In this document: piece by piece, positions 8,758 to 18,160 of the stretch | Position numbering within the stretch: the stretch's first letter is position 1 | Layout of the letters: the number at the start of each line of letters is the position of its first letter | Source of the DNA: Bacteroidota bacterium | GTDB lineage: Bacteria > Bacteroidota > Bacteroidia > Chitinophagales > Chitinophagaceae | NCBI GenBank assembly: GCA_018267705.1 | Contig: JAFDXX010000001.1 | Span: 62,001 to 126,000, forward strand | DNA length: 64,000 bases | Direction of reading: 5' to 3' | Program-made: the position numbers and the translations under genes | Notes under the pieces: generated by a model | Databases searched by the model: none | Told to the model about the DNA's origin: nothing | Seen by the model: only the letters and a program-made list of their open reading frames with translations

Positions 8758-10278
8758 ATGAAAAAAACAGTATTATTTATTGCAGTTTTATTCTTTCTGT
8801 CGGTATTGGTAACCCATGCACAAAATATTATTTATTCTGAACCCGATAGAACCGAAACAACAAATACATCTTATGAAATAATAGGAAAAATAAACGGCAA
8901 TATTCTTATTTATAAAGGGTATAGAGATTTACATTTTATTGCCATTTATGATAATGAAATGAAACTGATAAAAAAAGTAAGACAAGAATATATTTCCGAT
9001 GCTATTATAGATGCAGATTTTATACAATACCAAGATTTTTTTTACATGATATATCAATATCATAAAAGAGGCATTGTATATAGCATGGGCGTTAAAATAG
9101 ATGGTAATGGAAATAAAATTGATAACCCTATTTTATTAGATACAACTAATGTTAGTGTGGCATCTAACAAAGTATATTCTTTATCTATTAGTGAAGACAA
9201 ACAAAAAATATTACTGTTTAAAATAAATACCAAAAGTGATAAAGAGCATATTGTAACAACCCTATTGTTTGATAAGCAACTTAATGTATTGCATAAAAGT
9301 AAAATACTTGTTGATATGCCGGAGAAGAATGATTTTTTAGCTGAATTTGTTGTAGATAATGATGGAGATGTTGCCTTTATGAGAGAAGCCGGAACTAAAC
9401 AAAACGATAATATTAATAAGCTTACTTTATTTACCAAGTCTGCATTTTCCGATAACTTGAAATTATACGATATTAAATTAAGCAATATATATTTAGATGA
9501 TATAAAACTAAAAGTTGATAATGTTAACAAACATTATTTGGTAACTTCTTTTTACAGTAAACAACACCGTGGTAATGTAGATGGATTATTTGTTTATTTA
9601 TGCGATAAAAAAGCCGATAAAGAATTACTAACAACAAGTGTTTTATTTACAGATGATCTACGTAATCAGGCAAAAAGTGATGGAGGTATAAAAACAGCAT
9701 TCAATAATTTTTTCATACGAAACATAATAATGAAGCAAGATGGAGGCTTTGTAATTATTACAGAATCCGTTTACACTTCGTCTCGAGGTAATGCTTTTAA
9801 TCGATGGGATTATTTATACGGTTCTCCTTATTGGAACCCCGGCAGTTATTACTATTACGGATCTCCCTACTCATATTACAATTACCCTTGGCGTTATAAT
9901 AATACTTTTGGTAATGGGGTAAGATATTATGCCGATAATATTGTTATTCTTTCTTTTGATGATAAATCAAAAATGGAATGGAGCAATGTAATTCCAAAAT
10001 CTCAGTTTGATGATAATAGCGATAATTATATTGGCTATGGCTTAGTAAATAGCGGTAGCGAAATACATATTTTATTTAATGTATTGGAAAAACGAAATTG
10101 GTTATTAACCGATCAAACTTTTTCAGATGACGGTCAATTAAACCGCAAACCAACTTTAAAAAATTTAGATAAAGGGTATGAGTTTATGCCAAGTCAGGCA
10201 AAACAAACCGGAAGTAAACAATTAATTGTTCCGTGTATGTACCGTAATTATGTTTGCTTTGCAAAAATTGACCTTTAA
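8758..10278 (+). CDS. Secreted protein of unknown function with Tyr/Gly-rich insert
   Basis: 506 residues from ATG 8758; an upstream in-frame ATG (8746) would add four residues before the signal peptide. MKKTVLFIAVLFFLSVLVTHAQ is a clear signal peptide. The body is rich in short beta-type segments with Asp/Asn turns, suggesting a beta-propeller-like or WD-like fold (inference). Around residues 360-385 lies a stretch dominated by Tyr, Ser, Pro and Asn ('YGSPYWNPGSYYYYGSPYS'), followed by the rest of the fold. I recognise no family. A GTG-start membrane protein gene follows 12 bases later and may be co-transcribed. Confidence 0.85.
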   Translation: MKKTVLFIAVLFFLSVLVTHAQNIIYSEPDRTETTNTSYEIIGKINGNILIYKGYRDLHFIAIYDNEMKLIKKVRQEYISDAIIDADFIQYQDFFYMIYQYHKRGIVYSMGVKIDGNGNKIDNPILLDTTNVSVASNKVYSLSISEDKQKILLFKINTKSDKEHIVTTLLFDKQLNVLHKSKILVDMPEKNDFLAEFVVDNDGDVAFMREAGTKQNDNINKLTLFTKSAFSDNLKLYDIKLSNIYLDDIKLKVDNVNKHYLVTSFYSKQHRGNVDGLFVYLCDKKADKELLTTSVLFTDDLRNQAKSDGGIKTAFNNFFIRNIIMKQDGGFVIITESVYTSSRGNAFNRWDYLYGSPYWNPGSYYYYGSPYSYYNYPWRYNNTFGNGVRYYADNIVILSFDDKSKMEWSNVIPKSQFDDNSDNYIGYGLVNSGSEIHILFNVLEKRNWLLTDQTFSDDGQLNRKPTLKNLDKGYEFMPSQAKQTGSKQLIVPCMYRNYVCFAKIDL

Positions 10279-10290
10279 AACTCATTGTAA

Positions 10291-11265
10291 GTGGTTGCAT
10301 TATTTAGAAATACATCTTTTTCTTCTATTTTTTTATTAATTGTATTGTCTTTATTAGTACATGCACATTTTTTTGTTAGCCCAACACAAATTGTTGTAGA
10401 TGATGATGGTTTATTATCATTCATATTAAAAAAATATATTCAACCATTGCCTTCGGTTTACTTGTGGTTATTGTACATAGGAGTTTTATTGTTGCAAGCA
10501 ATAAGGTTAAACTTAGTATTGAATGAAAATAAAATGTTTCATCACAATAATTACACCGCCGCAATGGCTTATATAGTAATTACCGGTTTTTTTTCTGAAT
10601 GGTGTATTATAACTCCTGCATTTATTGCTAACACATTTATCATTTGGATACTTATTCAATTGTTTAAATTATATAACAATCCATCTCCTAAAACATTACT
10701 ATTTAATACAGGTTTAATTATTGGAATATCGGTTATTTGTTATCATCCAACCGCTATTTTAATTATTGTTGTTTTATTTGCATTAGCAGTGGTAAGACCC
10801 TTCAGAATAGCAGAATGGCTAATATTATTAATGGGCACTATTGCACCACTTTATTTAATAATATCATTCTTGTTTTTATCAGATAATTTAAAACTAATCA
10901 ATCAATTCTTACCTAATATTCAAATAGGGCTACCGCATTTTATTAATAATGCATGGCTACTGTATGCAGCTTTGGTGTTATTTATTTCTTTATTGGCAGG
11001 TTTATTTTTTTATGCCAATGCAAGCAAAAGAATGGTAATACAAATCAGAAAAAACTGGAACATATTATTAGTCATGTTATTACTTATGTTATTTATACCT
11101 TTTGTGTTTACAACTACAGCAATGCATACAGCTGTAATGCTAATAATACCGTTAGCTGCATTTATTGCAAATGCATATTTATATCCAAAACGTTTATTGT
11201 TTCCCAACTTACTTTTTCTATTGGCATTGGCAGCAATTATTCACAATAATTGGATTATAAGTTAG
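10291..11265 (+). CDS. Polytopic membrane protein, DUF6427-like
   Basis: 324 residues starting at GTG; no ATG lies near enough to replace it. About eight to nine hydrophobic helices span the sequence. 'FRNTSFSSIFLLIVLSLLVH' at the start, 'NNYTAAMAYIVITGFFSEW' and 'CYHPTAILIIVVLFALAVVRPFRIAEW' resemble the Bacteroidota-only DUF6427 family, whose function is unknown. The start 12 bases after the preceding secreted-protein gene suggests one transcript. Confidence 0.85.
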   Translation: MVALFRNTSFSSIFLLIVLSLLVHAHFFVSPTQIVVDDDGLLSFILKKYIQPLPSVYLWLLYIGVLLLQAIRLNLVLNENKMFHHNNYTAAMAYIVITGFFSEWCIITPAFIANTFIIWILIQLFKLYNNPSPKTLLFNTGLIIGISVICYHPTAILIIVVLFALAVVRPFRIAEWLILLMGTIAPLYLIISFLFLSDNLKLINQFLPNIQIGLPHFINNAWLLYAALVLFISLLAGLFFYANASKRMVIQIRKNWNILLVMLLLMLFIPFVFTTTAMHTAVMLIIPLAAFIANAYLYPKRLLFPNLLFLLALAAIIHNNWIIS

Positions 11266-11297
11266 AAAATATAACAACCCGTTAATAGCATAAACAG

Positions 11298-11305
11298 TAA
11301 CTTTG
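11298..11305 (+). promoter_or_regulatory. Candidate -7 box TAACTTTG of purQ
   Basis: TAACTTTG matches TAnnTTTG 19 bases before the purQ ATG. The -33 region is weak. Confidence 0.4.
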
Positions 11306-11324
11306 TACCCTAACTTTTCTTATA

Positions 11325-11984
11325 ATGAAATTTGGTGTTGTTGTATTCCCCGGTTCTAATTGTGATAGAGATATGCAAGATGCTTTGCAGTACGACTTAA
11401 ATAAAGAAGTAATAATGCTTTGGCATAAAAACAAAAGCTTAGAAGGCTTATCTACAAATGATTGTATTGTTTTACCCGGCGGCTTTTCTTATGGAGATTA
11501 CTTACGTTGTGGAGCCATTGCACGTTTTAGCCCCATGATGCAAAGTGTAATTGATTTTGCTAATAAAGGCGGTAAAGTATTAGGCGTTTGCAACGGCTTT
11601 CAAGTATTGTGTGAAAGTGGATTACTACCCGGCGTATTATTGCAAAATGCACATCAACAATTTGTTTGTAAAAATATTTTTATTAAAAATGAAATTACAG
11701 GCACATTAAAGATACCTGTTGCACATGGCGATGGTAGATATTTTGCGAATGATAATATATTAGATGAATTGCAAAAGAATAATCAAATAATTTTTAATTA
11801 TTGTGATGAAAACGGAAATATTAACACCGCATCAAACCCTAATGGTGCAGCTAGAAATATTGCAGGCATTTGTAATAAAACAAGAAATGTTTTTGGAATG
11901 ATGCCTCACCCCGAAAGAGCAACTTCTCAAACTCTAAATAATATAGATGGTATTAAAGTTTTTAAATATTTAGGATTAAATTAA
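11325..11984 (+). CDS. purQ: Phosphoribosylformylglycinamidine synthase subunit PurQ
   Basis: 219 residues. This is the glutaminase subunit that feeds ammonia to PurL for FGAM formation in purine synthesis. Signature parts: MKFGVVVFPGSNCDRD at the N-terminus, the catalytic Cys in GVCNGFQVL near residue 88, and the His-Glu pair in PHPERA near the C-terminus. Length fits the small-subunit form. PurL and PurS are not in the window, while purE lies far away at 62910. The DsbD-alpha gene starts seven bases after its stop. Confidence 0.97.
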   Translation: MKFGVVVFPGSNCDRDMQDALQYDLNKEVIMLWHKNKSLEGLSTNDCIVLPGGFSYGDYLRCGAIARFSPMMQSVIDFANKGGKVLGVCNGFQVLCESGLLPGVLLQNAHQQFVCKNIFIKNEITGTLKIPVAHGDGRYFANDNILDELQKNNQIIFNYCDENGNINTASNPNGAARNIAGICNKTRNVFGMMPHPERATSQTLNNIDGIKVFKYLGLN

Positions 11985-11990
11985 TTTAAC

Positions 11991-12455
11991 ATGAACAAGT
12001 TTTTTATTTTTTATTTTTTATTTTTTATTTTCTCATTAACAGCATTTCAATCATCTGCACAAATGCAAAACCCTGTAAGCTGGAAATTTGAAGCAAAGAA
12101 AAAAGCAGAAGGAGTATATGTGTTTATTGCAACAGCAAGTGTTGATAAACCTTGGCATATCTATTCTCAAAACACCGGTAAAGGAGGGCCTGTTGCAACC
12201 AACTTTGTTTTTAAAGCAAACCCATTAATAAAAGTAGATGGAAAAGTTAGTGAAGCAGGTAAGTTAGAAAAAGTATATGACAAAAATTTTAAAACAGATG
12301 TGCTGTTTTATTCAAACATAGTAACCTTTACGCAAACTGTTATGATAAAAGGAAAAGCTAAAACTAATTTTGCCGGAACAGTTGAATATATGGTTTGTGA
12401 TGACGAACAATGTTTGCCTCCTGTTAAAAAAGCTTTTGATTTAAAGTTGCAATAA
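11991..12455 (+). CDS. Stand-alone DsbD N-terminal (alpha) domain protein, secreted
   Basis: 154 residues. MNKFFIFYFLFFIFSLTAFQSSAQ is a signal peptide. The rest matches the DsbD-alpha immunoglobulin-like domain: 'PVSWKFEAKKKAEGVYVFIATASVDKPWHIYSQ' and, near the end, VCDDEQCLPP, which carries the redox Cys pair. In DsbD this domain passes electrons to periplasmic thiol partners. It sits 12 bases before a full DsbD that has its own, more diverged alpha domain. This looks like a duplicated or separated acceptor domain. Confidence 0.9.
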   Translation: MNKFFIFYFLFFIFSLTAFQSSAQMQNPVSWKFEAKKKAEGVYVFIATASVDKPWHIYSQNTGKGGPVATNFVFKANPLIKVDGKVSEAGKLEKVYDKNFKTDVLFYSNIVTFTQTVMIKGKAKTNFAGTVEYMVCDDEQCLPPVKKAFDLKLQ

Positions 12456-12467
12456 TTCTTGTATTTG

Positions 12468-14408
12468 ATGAAAAAAATTCTTTCTCTTGTATATTTTGTG
12501 TTTATTGTATTGTATACAAACGCACAATCAGATAGTGTAGTACATTTTAAAATTTCAACAAAAAAAATAAATGATAGTACATACACATTGCAAACAGAAA
12601 GTGTTATTGCAAAAGGTTGGTATTTGTATGGAAATAATCCACATGTAGATGGGTTACAAACCATTCAATTACAATTTAATAATGAGAATGTAACAACAGT
12701 TAAACCTATTTCATTTTTAAGTACACCCAAAAATATTGTTGATAAAATTTTTGAGAAACAAGTGAATGTTTTTACTGATAGTGCAGTTGCTGTGCAATCA
12801 ATTGTAATAACAAAAACAATTCCTGCTTCATTAAAAATTATTATAACAGCATCATTAGCTAAGGGTACCGAATTTCATCAGGCAGAAGATACTTTAACGG
12901 TTGCTTTGCAAGGTGGAGTACAAAGTACTAATACGGCTACTATTAAACTTGCTTCAATTCATATTAATGAACCTTTAAATAATTGCGGAACAAAAACTGC
13001 TACACATAATGGTGATTTTATAACTGTTTTTTTATTAGGACTTTTAGGCGGGTTTATTGCTTTGCTTACTCCATGCGTATTTCCAATGATTCCGGTTACA
13101 GTTTCATTTTTTACAAAACGCTCTTCTAATAAAAAACAAGCGATAAAAAATGGATGGCTTTACGGATTATTTATTTTCTTAATTTATGTTTTAGCAAGTT
13201 TGCCTTTTCATATTTTAGGAAATGTGCAGCCCGAAATTTTTAATAATATATCAACCAGCCCCTTATTAAACATTATATTTTTTATTATATTTATTATTTT
13301 TTCAATATCATTTTTCGGATTTTTTGAAATTACCTTGCCTAGCAACATTGCAACCAAAACCGATACGAAAAGTGGTTTAGGAAGTATTGGTGGAATTTTC
13401 TTTATGGCACTAACATTGGCAATAGTATCTTTTTCGTGCACAGGCCCTATTTTAGGTTCATTATTGGTGGGTTCTTTAAGTGGTGGTGCATGGCAATTAA
13501 CTGCAGGTCTTGCTGGTTTTGGATTAGCACTGGCATTACCTTTTGGATTGTTTGCTGTTTTTCCAAATTGGTTGCACAGAATGCCTAAAAGTGGCGGGTG
13601 GTTAGATACGGTTAAAAAATTCTTGGCATTTGTTGAAGTAGGATTAGCATTTAAATTTTTATCGAATGCAGATTTAGTAATGCATTGGGGCATTTTAAAA
13701 AGAGAAACATTTTTTGCCGTTTGGATAATTACTTCAACTTTACTTGCCTTGTATTTATTTGGTATTATTCGTCTTCCGCATGATTATAAAGGCATGAAAA
13801 TTAGTAAAGGAAGAAAGTTTGTTGGAGTACTTACAATAATTTTTACTTTGTATTTATTACCCGGAATTACGCAATCAAAATATGCAAACCTTAAATTATT
13901 AAGTGGTTTTCCACCACCATTAAGTTATAGTATTTACGGAAAAGAAAATGTGCATGGTAAAGGCTTAGAAGCTAATGTGATAAATGATTATGCAAAAGCA
14001 GTGCAATTAGCAAAAGAACAACATAAACCTTTGTTAATTGATTTTACAGGGTGGGCCTGCGTGAATTGTAGAAAAATGGAAGAAAATGTGTGGACACAGC
14101 CTGAAGTGTATGAATACATTAAAAATAATTTTATTTTAGTTTCTTTATATGTTGATGATAAAGAAAAACTGCCTGCTGATGAACATATTATTGATTATGT
14201 TACAAAAGATAAAACGGTAAAAGATATTCTCTTGGTGGGGGATAAGTGGGCTACTTTTCAATCAGAAAATTTTAATCAAGTTACACAACCTTTGTATGTT
14301 ATTTTAAATAATGATCAACAATTAATTAATACACCTGTTGGTTATACGCCAAATGCAAAAGAATATTTACAATGGTTGCAATGTGGCAAAAATACTTTTG
14401 ATAAATAG
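12468..14408 (+). CDS. dsbD: Thiol:disulfide interchange protein DsbD
   Basis: 646 residues from ATG 12468; upstream in-frame TTG codons precede the signal peptide MKKILSLVYFVFIVLYTNAQ and are not needed. Domains: a periplasmic alpha-like domain (about 20-160), a CcdA-like membrane domain of eight helices with its two redox cysteines in 'LLTPCVFPMIPVTV' and 'VSFSCTGPILGS', and a C-terminal thioredoxin domain with FTGWACVNCRKME (CxxC). It moves reducing power from cytoplasmic thioredoxin to the periplasm. The alpha domain here lacks an obvious CxxxxC pair; the separate upstream protein has one, so the two may cooperate (inference). Confidence 0.95.
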   Translation: MKKILSLVYFVFIVLYTNAQSDSVVHFKISTKKINDSTYTLQTESVIAKGWYLYGNNPHVDGLQTIQLQFNNENVTTVKPISFLSTPKNIVDKIFEKQVNVFTDSAVAVQSIVITKTIPASLKIIITASLAKGTEFHQAEDTLTVALQGGVQSTNTATIKLASIHINEPLNNCGTKTATHNGDFITVFLLGLLGGFIALLTPCVFPMIPVTVSFFTKRSSNKKQAIKNGWLYGLFIFLIYVLASLPFHILGNVQPEIFNNISTSPLLNIIFFIIFIIFSISFFGFFEITLPSNIATKTDTKSGLGSIGGIFFMALTLAIVSFSCTGPILGSLLVGSLSGGAWQLTAGLAGFGLALALPFGLFAVFPNWLHRMPKSGGWLDTVKKFLAFVEVGLAFKFLSNADLVMHWGILKRETFFAVWIITSTLLALYLFGIIRLPHDYKGMKISKGRKFVGVLTIIFTLYLLPGITQSKYANLKLLSGFPPPLSYSIYGKENVHGKGLEANVINDYAKAVQLAKEQHKPLLIDFTGWACVNCRKMEENVWTQPEVYEYIKNNFILVSLYVDDKEKLPADEHIIDYVTKDKTVKDILLVGDKWATFQSENFNQVTQPLYVILNNDQQLINTPVGYTPNAKEYLQWLQCGKNTFDK

Positions 14409-14421
14409 TTTTAGTTTTAAA

Positions 14422-14751
14422 TTATTTTTTGAAAGCAAAATATACGGCACCCACAATTAAAGTAAAACTTACAGCATAGTTCCAACGAAGCGGTTCTTTT
14501 AAATATATTACTGCAAATATGCTGAAGGCAACGAGTGTAATAATTTCTTGAACAATTTTTAACTGAAATCCTGTCCAACCCGTTGTGTAACCAATTCTGT
14601 TTGCCGGTACAGTAAGGCAATATTCAAAAAAAGCGATGCACCAACTAATTATAATGGCTTTCCATAGGGGTAACCCTTTTTCTTTTAAATGCCAATACCA
14701 AGCAATTGTCATAAATACATTTGAACATAATAAAAGTGCAATTGTCTTCAT
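14422..14751 (-). CDS. DMT family protein (DUF486)
   Basis: 109 residues with four hydrophobic helices. 'NVFMTIAWYWHLKEKG', 'FFEYCLTVPANRIGY' and 'FQLKIVQEIITLVAFSIFAVIYLKEPL' are characteristic of the DUF486 family, small relatives of drug/metabolite and EmrE-like transporters. Substrate unknown. It converges on dsbD with 13 bases between them and no clear terminator. Confidence 0.92.
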   Translation of the reverse strand: MKTIALLLCSNVFMTIAWYWHLKEKGLPLWKAIIISWCIAFFEYCLTVPANRIGYTTGWTGFQLKIVQEIITLVAFSIFAVIYLKEPLRWNYAVSFTLIVGAVYFAFKK

Positions 14752-14782
14752 TAGTAAAAATTATAATATATTTTTTGTGATT

Positions 14783-16240
14783 TTATTTAACGGCAATAAC
14801 ATTTCCGTTTTCGTTCAATTTGTAATTAATATTTCTAATTGTAATTTCTTTTCCTTGTTTTAAATCTTGCAAATTAGTAATATCGTCATTTTCAAAATGC
14901 AGGCTGCCATTAGTTTGCATAGCAATGGTTATATAATCTACATGCGTGCCTATAGTACCGCCGCAAATAATAATTTTTACCGGTTTGTTTATTTGTTTTA
15001 CTAATGCAATATCTCTTACGGGAGCCCAGTTATCTGCCATTAATACTACTTCGTTACAATTATTATACATGGCTAACGATTTTATAATGGCTTCGCAAAT
15101 ATTTTCAGGTGTATCTCCGCCACTACCTTTTTCCATTGTTGTTTCCACTAAATTACTTACCGCTTTAATATTGGTAAATGAAGTACCATATACGCCGCCT
15201 GTTTGCCCTAAAATTTTCTTTTCTGTTGGCATATCATTGCCATCATTAAAACAAGTAAAGTATTGAATTATATTTTTTTGTTCTGGCAGTGATAACCAGT
15301 TTAATAATTGTAAAGTATATGGAGACATGCTTAATGTTACATCTGCCACTACCAAAGGTTTATCCCATTTATTTCTAAGTAATATTTTTATAAGTGATGA
15401 ATCTTTTAGAGGTTTTTTTGCTGCTACAGTTCCTTCTGTTTCTTTGGTTATTGTTTTTGTTGCAGGCGTTTTGGTAACTAGCAAATAAATTGAATCTGTA
15501 TTTCTAAAACGATCTTGTTCTTCATGCGTAAGTATGCCAATATTATTTATAGTTTTTGTTGAAACATGAATTAACTCTTCATCAGTATTTATAACAATTT
15601 TATTTGTATAAATATCTTTAATGGGTTTGTTCATGTAATATCTTGGTTGAATGATTCTTCCATTGTGAATAACAGACCAATAATTAATTTTCTTTCTGGG
15701 TGCGGGGGCAATAGGCACTGCAGGTTTTGATGTTTCAACTGTGGGAGTAATTGTTTTTTCAAATTGTTTAATTAATGTTATTTCTTGTTGGTGAAATATT
15801 TCGGTTGGTTTATCTCTATAATTAACAATTATGCCGTGTAATAACTTTTCGGCACTTTCTTTATCTTTTCCATCCATTTGCCTAATAATTTGCCACTGTA
15901 TTTGTTTTTGTTGAATAATATTAGGAGAAAGTAGAATGAGATTTTGAAAACGTTTTTTATTTAATGGCTTTAGTGTTTGTGAAGAAGGATAATCTGTAAA
16001 CACCAAATCAACCGATAATATTTCGGCATTATATAATGCTGAAACGCCTGTGGTATCAAGTATTTCAGGTTTTCCGAAATTCATTCTAAAAAAAATACTT
16101 TTATTACCTGTTAAAGATTGTTTGTAATAAGGTAATTGAATGATTTTATTGTCTAATACTGAATCTATAAATTTATCATACTGTGCAAATAATACAAATG
16201 GCTGCAATAAAAATTGAAGTATGATAATTTTGCGTAACAT
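14783..16240 (-). CDS. Secreted protein with C-terminal VWA-like domain
   Basis: 485 residues. MLRKIIILQFLLQPFVLFAQ is a signal peptide. The middle third is low in hydrophobics and contains a Pro/Ala/Lys-rich linker. The last 190 residues look like a von Willebrand A-type fold. 'PLVVADVTLSMSPYTLQLL' gives a DxTxS in place of the MIDAS DxSxS, 'GGDTPENICEAIIKSL' supplies the conserved Thr-Pro-Glu helix, and 'EVVLMADNWAPVRD' the next strand. Protein- or metal-binding role inferred, function unknown. It precedes the gdh terminator and stands apart from its neighbours. Confidence 0.85.
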   Translation of the reverse strand: MLRKIIILQFLLQPFVLFAQYDKFIDSVLDNKIIQLPYYKQSLTGNKSIFFRMNFGKPEILDTTGVSALYNAEILSVDLVFTDYPSSQTLKPLNKKRFQNLILLSPNIIQQKQIQWQIIRQMDGKDKESAEKLLHGIIVNYRDKPTEIFHQQEITLIKQFEKTITPTVETSKPAVPIAPAPRKKINYWSVIHNGRIIQPRYYMNKPIKDIYTNKIVINTDEELIHVSTKTINNIGILTHEEQDRFRNTDSIYLLVTKTPATKTITKETEGTVAAKKPLKDSSLIKILLRNKWDKPLVVADVTLSMSPYTLQLLNWLSLPEQKNIIQYFTCFNDGNDMPTEKKILGQTGGVYGTSFTNIKAVSNLVETTMEKGSGGDTPENICEAIIKSLAMYNNCNEVVLMADNWAPVRDIALVKQINKPVKIIICGGTIGTHVDYITIAMQTNGSLHFENDDITNLQDLKQGKEITIRNINYKLNENGNVIAVK

Positions 16241-16301
16241 TTATTGCTTAACATTTTGTAGTTAAAGCTAATATAAAATTTATTGTTATACGTTTAAAAG
16301 T

Positions 16302-16335
16302 AAAAAGTCTCACAATATTTTGTGAGACTTTTTAA
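16302..16335 (-). terminator. Rho-independent terminator of the glutamate dehydrogenase gene
   Basis: AAAAGTCTCACAA ... TTGTGAGACTTTT forms a near-perfect hairpin flanked by A and T runs, 17 bases past the stop of the gene at 16352-17770. Confidence 0.85.
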
Positions 16336-16351
16336 ATATACTTTCAATTTA

Positions 16352-17770
16352 TTATGGGAAGATTCCTAACTCACTATAGCTGGTTGCTACTTTGTTAATA
16401 GCATTTACATAGGCTGCAGTACGCATATCCGGTATTTCGGGGTTGCTATGCCATATATCCATAATTTCTCTGGTGGCAGTAATCATAGATTCTTCTAAAC
16501 CGCTGTGCACTAAATCAACTTCTTCAGGCCCGTGTAAAATAAACAACTTTTCTTTTTCACTTACTTTTTTGCCGCTTAGTTCTTCAATTTGGCTAAGTAT
16601 ATGTGTGTTCATATTTTCGGTAAAACGTTTTTCCATTCTTCCGTAACGCACGTGACTTAAGTTCTTTAACCACTCAAAATAACTAACGGTAACACCACCT
16701 GCATTTAAGTACATATCAGGTACTACCAAAATTCCTTTTGCTGCAAACACATCATCGGCTTCAGGTGTTAATGGTCCATTAGCTGCTTCGCCAATTATTT
16801 TTGCTTTTATTCTTGGTGCATTTTCTTCGTTAATAACATTTTCTAATGCAGCCGGAATTAAAATATCGCATGCTAATTCTAAAGCTTCTTTACTGTTTGT
16901 AATATTAGTGGCTCCCGGAAAATTTAAGATAGAGCCTGTTTTTTTTCTGTGTTGAAAAACTTCTTCTTCATTTAACCCTTTTGCATTATAAACAGCACCT
17001 TCATATTCTGCAATGGCAACTACAATAGAACCATGTTCTCTAAAAAATTTTGCTGTATGATATCCTACGTTTCCTAAGCCTTGTACAACAACTGTTTTTC
17101 CTTCAACACCTACTGTTAACCCTACTTTCTTCATAACATCAGGCATATTACAAACTTCACGTACACCAAAGAAAACACCTAAGCCTGTTGCTTCTTTTCT
17201 TCCTCTTACACCACCTTGCGAAATAGGTTTTCCTGTTACACAACCTGCTGCATCTATTTCTCCGGGTTTTAATGATGCATAAGTATCAACTATCCATGCC
17301 ATTTCTCTTTCACCTGTTCCATAATCGGGAGCAGGTACATCAATACCAGGGCCTATAAAATTTTTCTTTACTAATTCGCTTGTATAACGTCTTGTAATTT
17401 TTTCTAATTCGTAAGCACTGTAATTACGCGGATTAATTTTAATACCGCCTTTACCACCACCAAAAGGAACGTTTACAATAGCACATTTGTACGTCATTAA
17501 ACTTGCTAATGCCATTACTTCATCTTGGTTTACGGCATCACTAAATCTAATACCACCTTTACAAGGGCTTTTATGTTGGCTGTGTTGCACGCGGTAAGCT
17601 TCAATTACTTCAATTCTGCCATCATCCATTTTTACAGGAAAACGCATGCTGTAAATGCTGTTACAAGCTTTAATTTGTTCAAGTAAGCCTTTATCCCATT
17701 TGGTAAATTTGGCGGCTTTATCAAAACTTTTTTCTACACTTTTAAAAAAACTGTAATTCGTGTTCGACAT
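16352..17770 (-). CDS. Glu/Leu/Phe/Val dehydrogenase (probable NAD(P)-glutamate dehydrogenase)
   Basis: 472 residues from the ATG at 17770 ([20 protein letters not shown]). The reading frame stays open upstream to 17839, but that extension translates a repeat element and is not conserved-looking. Catalytic Lys segment: '[15 protein letters not shown]'. '[21 protein letters not shown]' and the Rossmann motif '[16 protein letters not shown]' are further family signatures. The enzyme interconverts glutamate and 2-oxoglutarate plus ammonia. Length and the GDH-type substrate loop favour glutamate over leucine. It has its own terminator and a long leader. Confidence 0.94.
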   Translation of the reverse strand: MSNTNYSFFKSVEKSFDKAAKFTKWDKGLLEQIKACNSIYSMRFPVKMDDGRIEVIEAYRVQHSQHKSPCKGGIRFSDAVNQDEVMALASLMTYKCAIVNVPFGGGKGGIKINPRNYSAYELEKITRRYTSELVKKNFIGPGIDVPAPDYGTGEREMAWIVDTYASLKPGEIDAAGCVTGKPISQGGVRGRKEATGLGVFFGVREVCNMPDVMKKVGLTVGVEGKTVVVQGLGNVGYHTAKFFREHGSIVVAIAEYEGAVYNAKGLNEEEVFQHRKKTGSILNFPGATNITNSKEALELACDILIPAALENVINEENAPRIKAKIIGEAANGPLTPEADDVFAAKGILVVPDMYLNAGGVTVSYFEWLKNLSHVRYGRMEKRFTENMNTHILSQIEELSGKKVSEKEKLFILHGPEEVDLVHSGLEESMITATREIMDIWHSNPEIPDMRTAAYVNAINKVATSYSELGIFP

Positions 17771-17797
17771 AAAATTTAATTTTTGTTTTTTATATGA

Positions 17798-17875
17798 GGC
17801 AATCGTTTTTGCTACTATTCCACTTTTGTTGCGTCGCACTCTTGTGCGTTCTTATCGTTATTCAACAGCGTAAAT
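17798..17875 (-). repeat. Dispersed intergenic repeat, copy 1
   Basis: Read on the minus strand, the core is ACAAGAGTGCGACGCAAC (17845-17828). It is preceded by GAACGC and followed about 16 bases later by CAAAAACGATTGCC. The same order with 14 of 18 core bases and 12 of 14 tail bases identical occurs on the plus strand at 59807-59856. CGCAC-TCTT-GTGCG forms a small hairpin. It occupies the leader of the glutamate dehydrogenase gene. The family limits are estimated. Confidence 0.5.
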
Positions 17876-17941
17876 CATAAACCGTAAATTGCAAATGGCA
17901 AGAAGAAAATTATAATAAACTTACAAAATGCAGTTTTCAAT

Positions 17942-18160
17942 TTACGCATTCTTCTCTTTTTCCAACTTCGTTATTTTTCTATCTAGATTAAATAAGTATA
18001 TAAATAATCCTAAAACTATTACTATTACTACCACCATTACAACATAAATTTTTCCGTTGCTTTTTAATACATCAGTTGAGTTGCTTGTACCCTGTGCATA
18101 AGAAATGGTATTAATAAGTACTAAACAAAAAAGCGTAATTATTTTTTTTATATTAAGCAT
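17942..18160 (-). CDS. CcmD family small membrane protein
   Basis: 72 residues from ATG 18160 (MLNIKKIITLFCLVLINTIS). A hydrophobic leader, a short polar stretch, then one long helix (KIYVVMVVVIVIVLGLFIYL) ending in the charged NLDRKITKLEKEK tail. This is the pattern of Bacteroidota CcmD proteins, which help CcmC handle heme for cytochrome c maturation. The ATG overlaps the ccmC stop by eight bases (ATGCTTAA), so the two are translationally coupled. The in-frame TTG at 18166 is a less likely start. Confidence 0.85.
   Translation of the reverse strand: MLNIKKIITLFCLVLINTISYAQGTSNSTDVLKSNGKIYVVMVVVIVIVLGLFIYLFNLDRKITKLEKEKNA

Noticed and set aside
11991-12050. T-rich run at the start of the DsbD-alpha gene as a terminator for purQ
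   Set aside because: The repeated TTTTATTTTT encodes the Phe-rich signal peptide and has no preceding GC-rich hairpin.
17771-17839. N-terminal extension of glutamate dehydrogenase by 23 residues
   Set aside because: It translates the intergenic repeat element; the ATG at 17770 begins the conserved-looking protein.
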